From contig NC_090451.1 in NCBI RefSeq assembly GCF_031143425.1, positions 350,742,339-350,806,338 on the forward strand: DNA of 64,000 nucleotides. The letters run 5' to 3'. The DNA comes from Pleurodeles waltl. Lineage: Eukaryota > Chordata > Amphibia > Caudata > Salamandridae. Positions 20,111 through 30,492 of the stretch are shown here, in pieces. Under the pieces are notes generated by a model. The model ran no database searches, was not told where the DNA came from, and saw only the letters and a list, made by a program, of their open reading frames with translations. Each line of letters begins with the position of its first letter. The first letter of the stretch is position 1. The position numbers were made by a program, and so were the translations under genes.

Positions 20111-21835
20111 TTTTATTTTTTATTTTTTTTATTTACCTTATAACCCCCCCCCCCCAATTGCTCAAACAGAGCTAATATTTTGAAGGCTTTTTCCTGGGGA
20201 CTTCTGTTATTATCAAGGAATAGAATAATATCATCAGCGAACAACTTAAGCTTCCCCATCAGCTTAATTGGAGGGCGGATCAATTCATTTTGTCTAGTTG
20301 CAATGACCAATGGTTCAATAAATAAAGCTAACAGTATAGGCGACAAGGAACATCCCTGCTGAGTGCCCTGGCAAAATTGTGGTTTACCCACATTTGCAGA
20401 GTTAAATGTTATGTTGGCCTCCATATTTTGAGTCTTCCTTTGTACCAACCCCAAGAGCTGAGATGGTACCCCAAATTTAGCTTATACATCAAACAGCATA
20501 TCCCGTACCACCAGATCAAAAGCTTTTTCTGCATCCAAAAAAAGAATGACAGTGGGGATATTATTGATGGAAAAATAATTTAATGCCTCAGCCAGAAAGT
20601 GTTTATTGGTTGCTAGTTGATGTCCCACGATAAACCCATTCTAATCGTGATGAACCAATTTAGCAGCTACCGAATTAGGACGATTAGCCAGAAGTTTCAT
20701 AACAATCTTATAGTCAGAGTTAAAGAGCGTAATTGATCGATATGAATTCGGATTTTCATTATCTTTATCCATTTTTAAAAAGCTAACTACATTTCCAGCA
20801 CCACATGAGTTCGGAATAGTGCCCCCCTTTAGCATATTATTGATTCGGAGCAAAAAATAGTCCACCAACACATCAATAAAAGTTTTGAGAAATTCCGCTT
20901 GGAGGCCGTTGAGGGGCGCAAACCTTACCATTCAGGAGGTTTTTGATCACCTCCACAAGATCCCACTTAGTAAACGGGCGAGATATAGCATCCCTGTTTT
21001 CCTTGGTCAAAGTGGGGATGTCCAGCCTACCTAAGAAGTCCCTGATAGCTACTGAATCGATCACTTGGTTCTGACTATATGTTCGTCTATAATGTTCTAG
21101 CATAATTTCTCCCATTTTCCTGTGGTCCGTGTATCTTACCCCCGTGTCTGAGAACTTCAATGTGTGGATCATATTACTAGTCACCTGGTCACATGCTTGC
21201 CAGACTAAGAATCTGCCCGTGAAATTACTTTCTTTGTACACTCTTTGCTTGTGAGCCTGGTATATCCCCTTGGACCTGCTAAAATACTGATCGGAAAATG
21301 CCTGCTTAGCCTGATCTAATAGTTTTTTATTCATTCTTGTGGGATAGTTAAGGTATTTTTCTAGTCTCTTATGCACTTCCTCTTCCAAAGGCTGGTCTAT
21401 TGATACCCCTATTTACAGCATCATTTGCAATCACAATCTCGCTTATATAAGCATATATGCTTTCAATAAGTCACAAGCAGTAATGGGGTGGCTGAATCCT
21501 GGTTTCTATTAAGGAATTCTCTAATCTCCTTTTTACAGACCTGAACCCATTCTTCCTCTTGAAGATGTTGCTTATTAAATATCTACCTTCTAAGCCGAGG
21601 CATGTCTCTTTCCACCAGTACTTCCAAAATAAGGATTGCATGGTCTGAGCAGCCACTGTGCAGTGACCGCTGGCCCTTAACGTTCAATGTTTTAGTTAAC
21701 AAAATAAAATCCAAGACGAGCTTGTAAATCGGTTGGAGAGACATTTATAATCTCTTTTAGTTGGCACAGTGATCCTCCAGGGTTTGCATAACGTCAGCAA
21801 TCTTAAATAGTTCTGAAAAACTTACGCAACTAACA
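20111..21835 (-). pseudogene. L1-type LINE ORF2 remnant, copy B (linker and RT)
   Basis: On the minus strand this holds the EN-RT linker (21656-21471), MEEEVHKRLEKYLNYPTRMN and following (21388-20873), the RT fingers (20931-20641; NSYRSITLFNSDYKIVMKLL) and the RT palm (20454-20113; GTQQGCSLSPILLALFIEPL and LFADDIILFLDNNRS). It retains the RT middle that copy A lacks. The segments 21355-21800 and 20165-20275 are near-identical to 19230-19690 and 19095-19205 of copy A. At 21810-21830 about 190 bp of endonuclease sequence are missing relative to copy A. The 3' side stops abruptly at a poly-C/poly-T tract near 20113-20155. It is pseudogenic through several frame breaks. Confidence 0.8.
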
Positions 21836-22457
21836 CAAACGATATTTAGAGTCTGATTAGTTCCCCTCCAATGATTTGACCTATACCAGCACACAATTGC
21901 TTTATTCACGTTTAAAATCTAATTTCTCCCCCTTCCCCAATAATTAATTCCCTTATTCATCTTTAGGATCTCATTTTACCCCCTTCCTCAATAATTAATC
22001 CCTCCCCCTACCACTCCCTACTCTGTGTGTCTTTGGTCCCCGCTCAACCTTAGTGACCTACACCTGGGGCCCTCCTGCCTGGGCACACCAGGGCTTCTTC
22101 CCACCTCCAACCCCACTTCCTTCACGTAACCCTGCATCAACCTACCAACCCCCAAAAAAAACCTGGTCCCAAAAAGGTGCCTTGCCATGGCACCTTAATA
22201 GTCTGGAGCAACAGAGAGGAGTTAATAGTGAATTATTTCTGACGCTCTGTGCTATGACTGTGCTGCAACCGGACTTTTGTATAATTTATCACCATAGCTA
22301 CTTATTCTTCTACCCTGATCCCCTGTCTACATTGTGTATTGAGTGCAAAAGGATTTTGGCTGTGTCAACTGTTTGTAGTATATTTGACTGGCCCTTAAAA
22401 AAAACTTTACGTTTTGATTGCTGCACGAGCCTCGCAGAGGCCCCTGCTTTTTGAAAG
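21836..22457. other. LINE interval between ORF2 and ORF1, no gene resolved
   Basis: Pyrimidine-rich on the plus strand, with poly-C/T tracts near 21950-22030 and an A-run at 22155. It lies between the ORF2 remnant and ORF1 and may be 5' ORF2 sequence decayed past recognition. Confidence 0.35.
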
Positions 22458-23884
22458 TCATGGATTAGTTCCTTTAAATTCCTGCCTCCTCTGTGCGGCT
22501 AAGGAAGACATATCTGAAACCTTTTCGAAAGTGTGGTTGCCAGGAATCTGATATGCCTTTGTTTTAATTACCTGTGAAAGAATACGCTCTCTGATACAAT
22601 AATCGCCAAAGTTCACCAGAATCGTTCGAGGATATTTTGCACGAGGAGGCTGCACTGCTGGTACTCGATGAGCTAGCTTTATAGTAAGGTCTTGGTTTCT
22701 GTCTACTGATTCAGGGAGGACATGCTGGCTTATAAGGTCTGTAATTAGTTTAATAACAGTTTGCCCATTTTCACAACCTTCTAGCACCCCAGTAAACCTT
22801 AAGTTAGATCTACATGATAAATTTTCTTCATCATCCATCCGAATCTGCAAGTCCATTAATTCTGATTGACATTTGGAGAATAATGTTTCCAGGTGGGTGC
22901 CCCATCTTCCAGGTCTGAAGCTCGTTGCTCCTTGATAGGAGTGCTCAATTGCTGCATATTGTTACTTATCAGATTTAACTGTGCTTCAATCTTTCGATTT
23001 GCCTCTTCTTGTGACAGTTTTAAGGTTTTTAGCTCACTCAGAATTTGAAGAATCAAACTTTCTGCTGGGGTATCGACATTCCTTTCTTTTACTCTTTCCT
23101 CCTGGGTTTGATTACCTAACTGGGAGTTTCCCTGATCAATCCGTAGAAGGACAACTGTATTTCTGCCCTCCTGCCATAGAGGCCCATTATCCATAGAGCC
23201 ATTGGGAGATGCAGTCTGCACCATACCACCGGATGTGAAGGGGTCTGAGCAGGGATGAGCATTTGGCAGGGAGCTGTCTTCAATGAAAATTGGATTGTGT
23301 CGATCCTGCCTGCCTTTTGCCATTGTGTCATTTAGCTGAGTTGCCTTCAGGGTTTCCTTAAGTTCCTTACCTCCTCTGATACTAAATAATGGGTATAACT
23401 GTGTGCGCCCACTTCCATTCTCCTGAGTGCCACTGGTGTCAGACCTTAGTCGAATTTTTTGCTCTGGGTGAAAAGGTTCATGCCTGGAGTTGTCAATTTC
23501 ATCCAGGTTCCCAGGTTCACACTCCCTTCGACTATTGTTTGCCAGCTCAGTGTACTCCACATCATGAACTGCACCCAGATTAATAGTTTGCAATGCCGGT
23601 ATCGGGAGAGTCGAACTAAAAGCCAGAGGAAAAATAGAGATGGGATGGAGAGCCATCTGGGGGGGTCCTCTTGTGCCTGGAGCTGCACCTGAAATTTTAT
23701 CCGGGACCGTTAGGCGCTTACTCCTCAAATTGCATACCGGTTGAACAAATTTAGTGGTAGCCCAGCCCCTGATCTGTGAATCTTGTGGGGACCTTTTCAT
23801 CTTTGAGTCAAAGAGGCACCCTTCAATCTCCTCCGTGCTCCACCCAAGGGCCACATAGGCCACCTCCATGACCACCCATAGCAC
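22458..23884 (-). pseudogene. L1-type LINE ORF1 (nucleic-acid chaperone), one frame break
   Basis: Two minus-strand frames join near 22890. The upstream part (23884-22856, 342 codons) is disordered and then contains a predicted coiled coil, ILQILSELKTLKLSQEEANR and the following 15 or so residues, which would trimerise the protein. The downstream part (22856-22458) starts around MDLQIRMDDEENLSCRSNLR and carries the L1 ORF1 RRM-like fold (LRFTGV, then RVPAV, PRTILVNFGDY). Coiled coil followed by RRM and C-terminal domain is the classical L1 ORF1p order (Transposase_22 family). Its family role is to bind LINE RNA as a trimer and act as chaperone during target-primed reverse transcription. One frameshift separates the parts; otherwise the protein is long and open. 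Confidence 0.8.
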
Positions 23885-24911
23885 CTGTCAACCCAACAAG
23901 AAAGCCTAGAGCCACTCTTGCTGGTGGAGCCAACTTAGCGCCTACGCCTTTCAAATTTTAAACCATCGCCAGTCCATTGAATTATATATCTTTGATGCTT
24001 TTGCACCCCTTCCAAGTGTCCCCCACAGCAGTATGGGCAGGGGACCCCCTCCGATCTCTGTTACTGAGCGTGTCACAGCCAGAATCTGCTGACTCAAAAC
24101 CTGGCCAGCTTCAAGACTGTTATAAAGTTTTGTATCTTAGGGGGAGGGTCCATTAATCCAGTAGTAACAACTATTACCGTATTTAATTTAATTTAATTTG
24201 TCTCTGGTAAAGCACCCGACAGGCACTATAACTAAGGGGGGGAGGGTCACGAGCCACCAGGAGGGACGACACGGGTAAGGGAAGCTTCCCTCCAGTCTGC
24301 GTGGCACCAATACATGCAATGGGCCCCCCCACGAGGCCCACTGGGCCCATTTCGCTCCTACCGTGCCTCTTCCAATTCTTCCTCCCCTTTTCTGAGCAAG
24401 TTAGGTTTGCCTCCCTCCTTCCGTGTCTTCTCAGACTTTCCACTGATCAACCCATGGGTCACAGCGGTCCGGGCTGCAGTGCATCTTTCTCTGCCTTGTG
24501 TGCATTAGGCTCGTCTACCTTCTGCCGTGCCTCTCTTTCTGACGTGCTGACTTTCCCCCGGTCAGCCCGCAGGTCTCGCAGTGGTCTGAGCTGCAGCACA
24601 GTGCATCTTTCTCTTCCTCGTTCAGGTTGGGCTTGTCTCCCTCCAGCTGTGCCTAACCCTTTTTTTCTTGTTCCTGGTAGGGATCTGAGGTGTGGGTGCA
24701 GCACTGTCATATTTATCATTGCTCCTGGTGTGAAAAGCAGGGGGTGGGGGGGAATGTCCAATCACAGGCATGTCACCATCCTCTTGGATGACCACTTCTA
24801 TGAAGTGTGGCAAAAATCAATCCCAGGTAGAAACATTCTTTAAAAATCCAAAATGGCGTAATCTGAATTTTGGATATTAGATCTGGCTGAGTCAACTCAC
24901 TGGTGTGGCTA
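23885..24911. other. No gene recognised between LINE ORF1 and Harbinger element 2
   Basis: It includes an ATTTA-type pentamer run at about 24180-24200 (TTTAATTTAATTTAATTT). The adjacent open frame at 24301-24843 is low complexity and has no recognised motif. The LINE 5' end probably lies in this interval but no boundary is visible. Confidence 0.4.
24909..24911. repeat. Probable left target site duplication (CTA) of element 2
   Basis: CTA precedes the left terminus and CTA recurs at 28713-28715 right after the other terminus. PIF/Harbinger elements make 3-bp duplications, usually T-A rich. Confidence 0.6.
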
Positions 24912-25260
24912 GGGGCCAGATGTATCCAACGAAATTGCATTTGCAAACGGTGCGAATCGCTAAATTTGGCTGTTTGCGAATGCAAAAACGTGGTCTGCGA
25001 TGCATGAAAGGCATTCGCAGCCCAAAAATAAGGAATCGAAAAAATAGCGATTTTTAGCGTTGCGACCTGGTTTTGCGTGTCGCATTTTGCGACTCGCAAT
25101 TTGCGACATGAAATACTGAATCGCAATTAGCGATTCGGTATTTCAAGTCGGACATTGCGAGACGCAAAATGCGACTCGCAAAACCAAGTCGCAATTCGAT
25201 GCATCAAAAAATCGCAAATTGCGATTTCTTCGCAGAATGGCCTTTTGCACATACAAAATA
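24912..25260. repeat. Left subterminal GCGATT-rich region of element 2
   Basis: Dense short inverted and direct repeats of GCGATT, TTGCGA and TCGCAA (for example 25040-25070, 25080-25220) are mirrored at 28490-28700 on the other side. Such clusters are where Harbinger Myb-like proteins are expected to bind. Binding here is inference. Confidence 0.65.
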
Positions 25261-25336
25261 CCACTAAGTGAAACCAGGTGGTAACCAGGTGCAACCTATA
25301 TAAAGAGGCCCAGAATGCCTCAGACACTTTTCCACA

Positions 25337-26501
25337 ATGGCTGCACTCTACGTCATGGCGAGGCGAATGAGGATCCTGGCAGGTTTGAGGAGAGGGAGGA
25401 GGAGACAGGAGCGCATTTTCAGAGTGCGCATTACACTTTTTGACCAGACTGAGGAGGAAATATATGAGAAGTACAGGTTGAAGTCAGCCATGATACTTGA
25501 CCTGAGAACTGATCTACAACCCATACTGCAGCGCACTACACATAGGACTCATAGCATACCCACCCATGTGCAGGTATTATGCTCCCTGCACCTACTCGCC
25601 TCAGGGAGCTATCAAGGGGTCATAGCAGCAGCTGGAGGCGTATCACAGAGTACCCTCTCTAGATTTTTCAATGCATTTATCAACGCCATGCTGAGTAGGA
25701 TACACCAGTACATCAGATTCCCCCACACCCCACAGGAAATACAGGAGACTAAAATAGATTTCTACCAGACAGCACAATTCCCCCATGTCCTAGGTGCCAT
25801 AGATGGGACACATGTTGCAATCTGTCCACCATCGGCCACAGAGTATGTGTACCGCAACAGTAAATACCAACATTCAATGAATATACAGGTGATATGCCAT
25901 GCCGCCTACATCATGACTGATCTTGGGGCCAGGTACCCAGGGAGCACACATGATTCATATATCTTTCGCCACAGCGGCATTCACACAAGACTGCTAGCTG
26001 GGGAGTTTGGTGAAGGATATCTACTAGGTATTGTCCCTCTGTACACTGGTGCATCAATGGCGTTGTGACGTCAGATGGCTCAGTTACTCATTATACCCTC
26101 TGTTCCTTCCAGGAGACAGTGCCTACGCAGTGCGCACCTACATGATGACGCCCTACCTAAATCCTACAACACCAGCAGAACAGAGATACAATGCAGCACA
26201 CAGGGCAACCTGCAATGTGGTGGAGCACACCTTTGGCCTGCTGAAGAGTCACTTCAGGTGCATCCACAAAAGTGGAGGTGCACTACAGTACAGCCCGGAG
26301 ACGACATGTAGAATATTGGCAACATGGGCGATCTTGCACAATATAGCTACCACCAGGGGCATACCCGTGGAAATATCTGATTCAGACTCAGATGAGGATG
26401 ATGATCCCATACCCCCCCTACAGCCAGCAGACAGGACCAGTGCAGCAGAGGGCAGGCAAAGGCGTGCTGACATCATGCACAATCATTTCAGATGTAAGTA
26501 A
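25337..26501 (+). CDS. HARBI1-type DDE transposase, two exons, apparently intact
   Basis: ATG at 25337 opens a frame of 691 nt ending at a GTATTG donor (26028). An 85-bp intron ends at TTCCTTCCAG (26112), and exon 2 (26113-26501) finishes with TAA. The joined product is 359 residues, close to the usual 340-350 for HARBI1 proteins. Domain order: a basic N-terminus, a helix-turn-helix-like region (QVLCSLHLLASGSYQGV, then GGVSQSTLSRFF), and the DDE core with VLGAIDGTHVAI (first Asp), YLLGDSAYAVRTYMMTPYLN spanning the splice junction (second Asp) and VVEHTFGLLKSHFRCIH (Glu). A C-terminal acidic stretch SDSDSDEDDD follows. All three catalytic acidic residues are present and no stop or frameshift is seen. 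The intron falls exactly before the second catalytic Asp. In the family this enzyme excises the element with help of the Myb-like partner encoded convergently. Confidence 0.93.
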
Positions 26502-26821
26502 TGACAACACAACTTCACTGACATGTGTACTGATAGTTAGAATATTTATTACCTTAACATCAGGTAACATATGTTGCACTAGCAGAAAAATAAAATATGT
26601 GTCTTAAAAAAAACAGATAACAGTATATCACTATTGAATCATAGTTTACTGTATAACACAATAAGAAAACAGTCCCCTGTGGCCATTACAGTCACTTTCT
26701 ACAGCCACGCAAGCCACTCGAGTGCGCAGTGGCCTCACTGGCACCTCTGTTGTCGGCCTCAGTGGCAGTGCTGTGCCTGGCACTGCGACGCCTAGCATCA
26801 GGCACTGCTAAGCTGCTGAGG
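26502..26821. other. Convergent 3' region of the two genes of element 2
   Basis: An AATAAA-like signal occurs as AAAATAAAATATG at about 26587, suitable for the plus-strand transposase transcript. No further gene is seen. Confidence 0.45.
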
Positions 26822-28347
26822 CTAATATGTGTCCTCTGTGTCCCCTAGTCCCAGTTCACTGGGTGTAGCGGAGCGGTTACCCAGCATATTGTCCAGCACA
26901 GTAGTGATCTGCACCAGTCCCTGAGCCACATCCCTACTGCTGTGCACTGCCTCAACCTGTGCGGCCACAGCACGCCGCAATATGAGGGCTGTTGAAGTAT
27001 CGAGGCGATTGACCGAGCGAAAGAAACCATCGAACATGCCCATAAAACACCTCTCCTGCCTGCGGTGGCTGACTCTTTCGTGCCTCAGCTCTGTGCACAG
27101 TTCCCTCACTGCAATTGCCAGCTCCCTGGTGTTCTCAGAAGCTTGGATCTGTCCCTCATGCAGTTTTGTGAGGTTGAAATTTAGGCACTCCAACTGCCGA
27201 TGCAGCCCCCCCATGTTGGCATTGTGTGCCTGCATCTGCCTTTGTAAAGCTGATATTTTCCTGTTTTGCAGGCGCTGCTGTTTCAACATAGCAGATTCCA
27301 GGCCATCGAAGACTGATGGCTCCTCTCCTGCTTCAATGTGCTGTGCGCCTGCATACAAAGACCTCTTGCGGGGTGTTGTGCTACTCTGGGGCTGGGACTC
27401 CTGCATAACAGTGCATCTGCTATCTGGGGAAGGTGTGTGGCCGTCATCCCGCATGTCGTCAGAGTCCTGGCTCAATTCGGGTAGCGGTACAGCCCTAGCC
27501 CTGCGTCTGATAGGCGCTATATTCTGTGACTCACTGGTGTTTGAGTCAGATGCTGGGTGGGTTTCAGTATCCCCCACAACGGCACTTGCAGATGCTGCTG
27601 GGCCTGTGCCACCTGCAACGACAATGTGCAGCATGTCAGTTATGTATGTTTCACCAAAGGTTACACAATGGTAATAAATGTACTGTTACATCATATCACT
27701 ATGTTGAGGGTGTTGTGTTCTTCTGGGTGTCGCTCAGCCTCATTACATTCTATGTGCTACTTTCAGCTCTGGGTTGTGGACTACCACTCCCATAAGGCAT
27801 TGTTGTGCCGCTTCTAAGATGTGGAATGGCCTACTTATCACAATGCTTTGCACTACTTGCTAATTTCTAAGGGGCATTTGTACATACACATTTGGGGTTA
27901 CATTTCAATATTGTACTTACCTTTACTGGTGCTTGGTGTGCTGGATGTGTCGATGTCAGTGACCCCACTGACAGCTTCTGGGAGGAGTGTCGACTCCACC
28001 AGGTCTTCCATCAGGGTGGAGGGTGTCTCGGTGGGTGGTCCGCCTCCTGTGTTCCTTGCCTCCTGCAGTTGTCTTGCCACCCTCTCTTTGGCACGGGAAC
28101 GCAGGTTGTACCACCTCTACTTTATCTCCTCCACAGAGCGTTGCACAACTCCCGCAGCGCAGATTTTTGTCTGAATGTCTGCCCAGAGTCTGCGCTTTTC
28201 ACTCTCAGGGACCTGGAGTGAGCTTTTTCCAAACAGACGGTCATGGCTCCTCACCACCTCCTCAGTGAGCACCTTCAGTTCCTGCTCACTAAACTTGAGT
28301 TTCCTTTTCCTCTCTCCCTTCTCCTTTCCCTGTGCAGAGGTGTCCAT
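26822..28347 (-). pseudogene. Harbinger Myb/SANT-like partner gene of element 2 (one nonsense codon)
   Basis: ATG at 28347 starts exon 1 (28347-27921), ending at a GTAAGTAC donor. Exon 2 (27612-26822) follows a GTCGTTGCAG acceptor, with matching phase. The total is about 405 codons. Exon 1 begins MDTSAQGKEKGERKRKLKF and contains the Myb/SANT-like domain: FSEQELKVLTEEVVRSHDRL, KRRLWADIQTKI, then EEIK-stop-RWYNLRSRAK. The TAG (28119-28117) stands inside the third helix at a position normally Lys or Gln, and is the only lesion seen. Exon 2 is acidic and Ser-rich, then has a long helical, probably coiled-coil, region (LQNRKISALQRQMQAHNANM onward) likely used for dimerisation. Its expected role is nuclear import and DNA targeting of the transposase encoded convergently. 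Confidence 0.88.
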
Positions 28348-28489
28348 GGTGATGTGCAGTCCTGCCTTGTTCACAGACTTGCTCACTGTGGCTGGACTGT
28401 CTCTCTCTCAGTGCTCCTTTGGGTGGCGCACCTGCAAACTGCCTGGGATGACTCACTTCCTGCTTGTGATGTCATCAGGCTCTGCCAGG

Positions 28490-28712
28490 TGTGCGTTCTC
28501 GCAATTTGTGATTTTCAATTACCAAATCACAAATTGCGTTCTCACAAATTGCGATTCGGTATTTGGGCCTCGCAAAAAACAAATAGCGATTTTTAAGAAA
28601 TTGCTAATTCCGATTCGCAAATGTGTTACATAGCATATTGCAACTCGGAAATATTGATTTCTTAAAAATCGCTATTTGCGATTCACAGACGGCTTTCTTG
28701 ATACACCTGGCC
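28490..28712. repeat. Right subterminal GCGATT-rich region of element 2
   Basis: It carries clusters of TTGCGATT, AATTGCG and TCGCAA words in the opposite orientation to the left subterminal cluster, ending in the terminal GATACACCTGGCC. Confidence 0.65.
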
Positions 28713-28715
28713 CTA

Positions 28716-29725
28716 AGTTCCTTTAACACACCCTTCTCCAGCCCTCTCCTAATCTAATCAGGGAGGCACCTACCTGTCTGGTTTTGCAGGAAATGGGGGA
28801 GGTCTTGAACTGCTTCAAATGTCCTTCCTTCCTTTGTGGATGAGTGTGGCTGCTCTCTCCCATCCTGTTTCACCAGCTGCTGAGGCAGATCTCCTCCCAC
28901 AGGCAGTTCCTTTGTCTTCAGCCCAGGCCACTTCACACCTCATCAAGGCAGCCTGGCCAGGCTGCCAGAGGCTGGTCAATCAGACAAGGGCACTACAGAG
29001 CTGAAGTTGGCAACTTTCAGGTAGAGTTCTAAAACTCTTTCCCTGAAGTAGTTTTACTTTCTGTGTGTGGGGCATACTGCAGCACACATATAAAAAGGGG
29101 AAAAAGCCTCCTAGGATTGTTTTTGTGCAGGAAGGAGCCCCTCGCTTCACAAAACAATCTGGCTGACAATGAAGACACTCTTGCACCATTGTGCAAGGGT
29201 GCCTGTGTTGGCACTTGGTAGCAATTTCTGTGCCAGAGCTTGGAGGAGGGACAGAAATGCACCGTATCTCGTGGATATAGAGCATTTTTGCCCTTACCAT
29301 GTGGCACTTGCCACTTGCTGTGCTGCCCTGCGTCACGGGGCTTGTAAATATGTCCTCAGAACTTTTGCTTGGTATTGTGAGACTTGTAGTCCTGGCACTG
29401 TTGTTATATATTGCACAAAAAATTACAAATACCCAATAGTAAAGCTGGACTGGTGCAGCACATCACGCATGGACTGAACACAGCTGTCAGCTGTGGACTG
29501 GGCTGTGCAAAAGTGTTTTCTTAAGTTACATTTCTATGATGTGTGACTGGCATGTTGCCATTTTCATCCCTTTCCCTTGCATTCAGCGCAGTGAAGCCCA
29601 GAAAGTTGGCATGCTGTGCTGCAGAACCTGACATATTTGGTGCAATTGTTCCTTGTTGCCACTCACCCTGTGTGCATTGTTGGTCCTCTAGGATGCACTG
29701 TCATGTCCTTCCACTCCTGCCACCA
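28716..29725. other. No gene recognised
   Basis: GC-moderate sequence with a partly symmetrical AGGCAGCCTGGCCAGGCTGCC palindrome near 28947-28967. Short open frames on both strands lack motifs. It may be part of the older Harbinger-like remnant that follows. Confidence 0.4.
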
Positions 29726-29727
29726 AC

Positions 29728-30075
29728 TCGGCTGGGATGACTTATGCCACCTGCTCCTCCAAGGACATCAGCTCCTTCTGGACCCCAGATCCTCCTCCTC
29801 CAGTGCGCATGGATGCCTTCAAGTTGCTGGCCAGTTTCTCCTTGGTCCTCTGCTTGTAGTCGTGCCAGCTCTTCTTGCAGCCTGTCATTGTCCTCTTGGC
29901 TTGCCCTAGACTGTTTATTTTATCCACTGTGGACTTCCATATGTCCTCTTTCTTCCCTCATGGCACTTTTGAGGTGACAAAGAGTTGATTTTCAAGCTTT
30001 GTCACCTATGTTACTAGAATGTCATTCTTCTCCTCACTACAATCCATCTTCCTCTGCCCCTTGGACTCTGCCTGG
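29728..30075 (-). pseudogene. Myb/SANT-like remnant (third Harbinger-type partner gene)
   Basis: On the minus strand the reading contains SEEKNDILVT, VTKLENQLF, KEDIWKSTVDKINSLG, and CKKSWHDYKQRTKEKLASNL, then VQKELMSLEEQVA. The spacing of DIW and SW.DYK matches the second and third helices of the Harbinger Myb/NAIF1-like domain. Two in-frame stops (after ILVT and before KEDIW) break it. No transposase remains next to it. It is probably a relic of another Harbinger copy with one end near 30490 (TAGATATGCCCC then TTA). Confidence 0.6.
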
Positions 30076-30149
30076 ACATCCTGGCTGGTGCTGGGGTTGT
30101 TGAGGTTGTTACCCTGGCTGCTGCTGCCTGCTGCTTGCTCCATAATTTC

Positions 30150-30492
30150 CTTATTGTGAATGGGGAAAACTTTTTTTTAAAATGCTCACTTTTTGAACAA
30201 TTTCTGACGCATCAGGGATTCAAAAGTGACACCTGGCTGATTTACCTTGCTTTACGTGCCGTAAATAAACCATACCTCACTTTTGCAGCACATGCGTCAG
30301 TTTTTCTTGCAACCTCTCTCCAACAGGTGCACAATTTTTTTGATGCAGCCTCAGACCTTACCCAACGGTGCACTTTGTTGTAAATACGACATATCCATGG
30401 CGTAATAAAATGTTGCCCCGAAGCGCAAGTTATTTTGAACCATCACTGCCACAACACAGCAATGAGTCACTTCTTGTAGATATGCCCCTTAG
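30150..30492. mobile_element. Possible end of an old Harbinger element
   Basis: The segment ends in TAGATATGCCCC followed by TTA, a plausible Harbinger terminus, and lies downstream of the Myb-like remnant. The opposite terminus was not found, so the assignment is weak. Confidence 0.3.

Larger units (their letters stand above)
24912..28712. mobile_element. 3.8-kb PIF/Harbinger DNA transposon (element 2), near-intact
   Basis: The left end GGGGCCAGATGTATCC and the right end GATACACCTGGCC are inverted repeats (GGCCAG(A/G)TGTATC core). CTA directly precedes the left end (24909-24911) and follows the right end (28713-28715), the likely 3-bp target duplication; one or two G residues at the left edge make the exact boundary ambiguous. 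The element has the two genes expected of an autonomous PIF/Harbinger: a plus-strand HARBI1-type transposase and a convergent minus-strand Myb-like gene. Only one disabling lesion is visible, a nonsense codon in the Myb-like gene. Both subterminal regions are packed with GCGATT/AATCGC words. Confidence 0.9.

Noticed and set aside
22856..23884. Possible host nuclear protein with a coiled coil
   Set aside because: The coiled coil is followed, after one frame change, by an L1 ORF1 RRM-type domain and lies upstream of LINE ORF2 on the same strand, so it is LINE ORF1.
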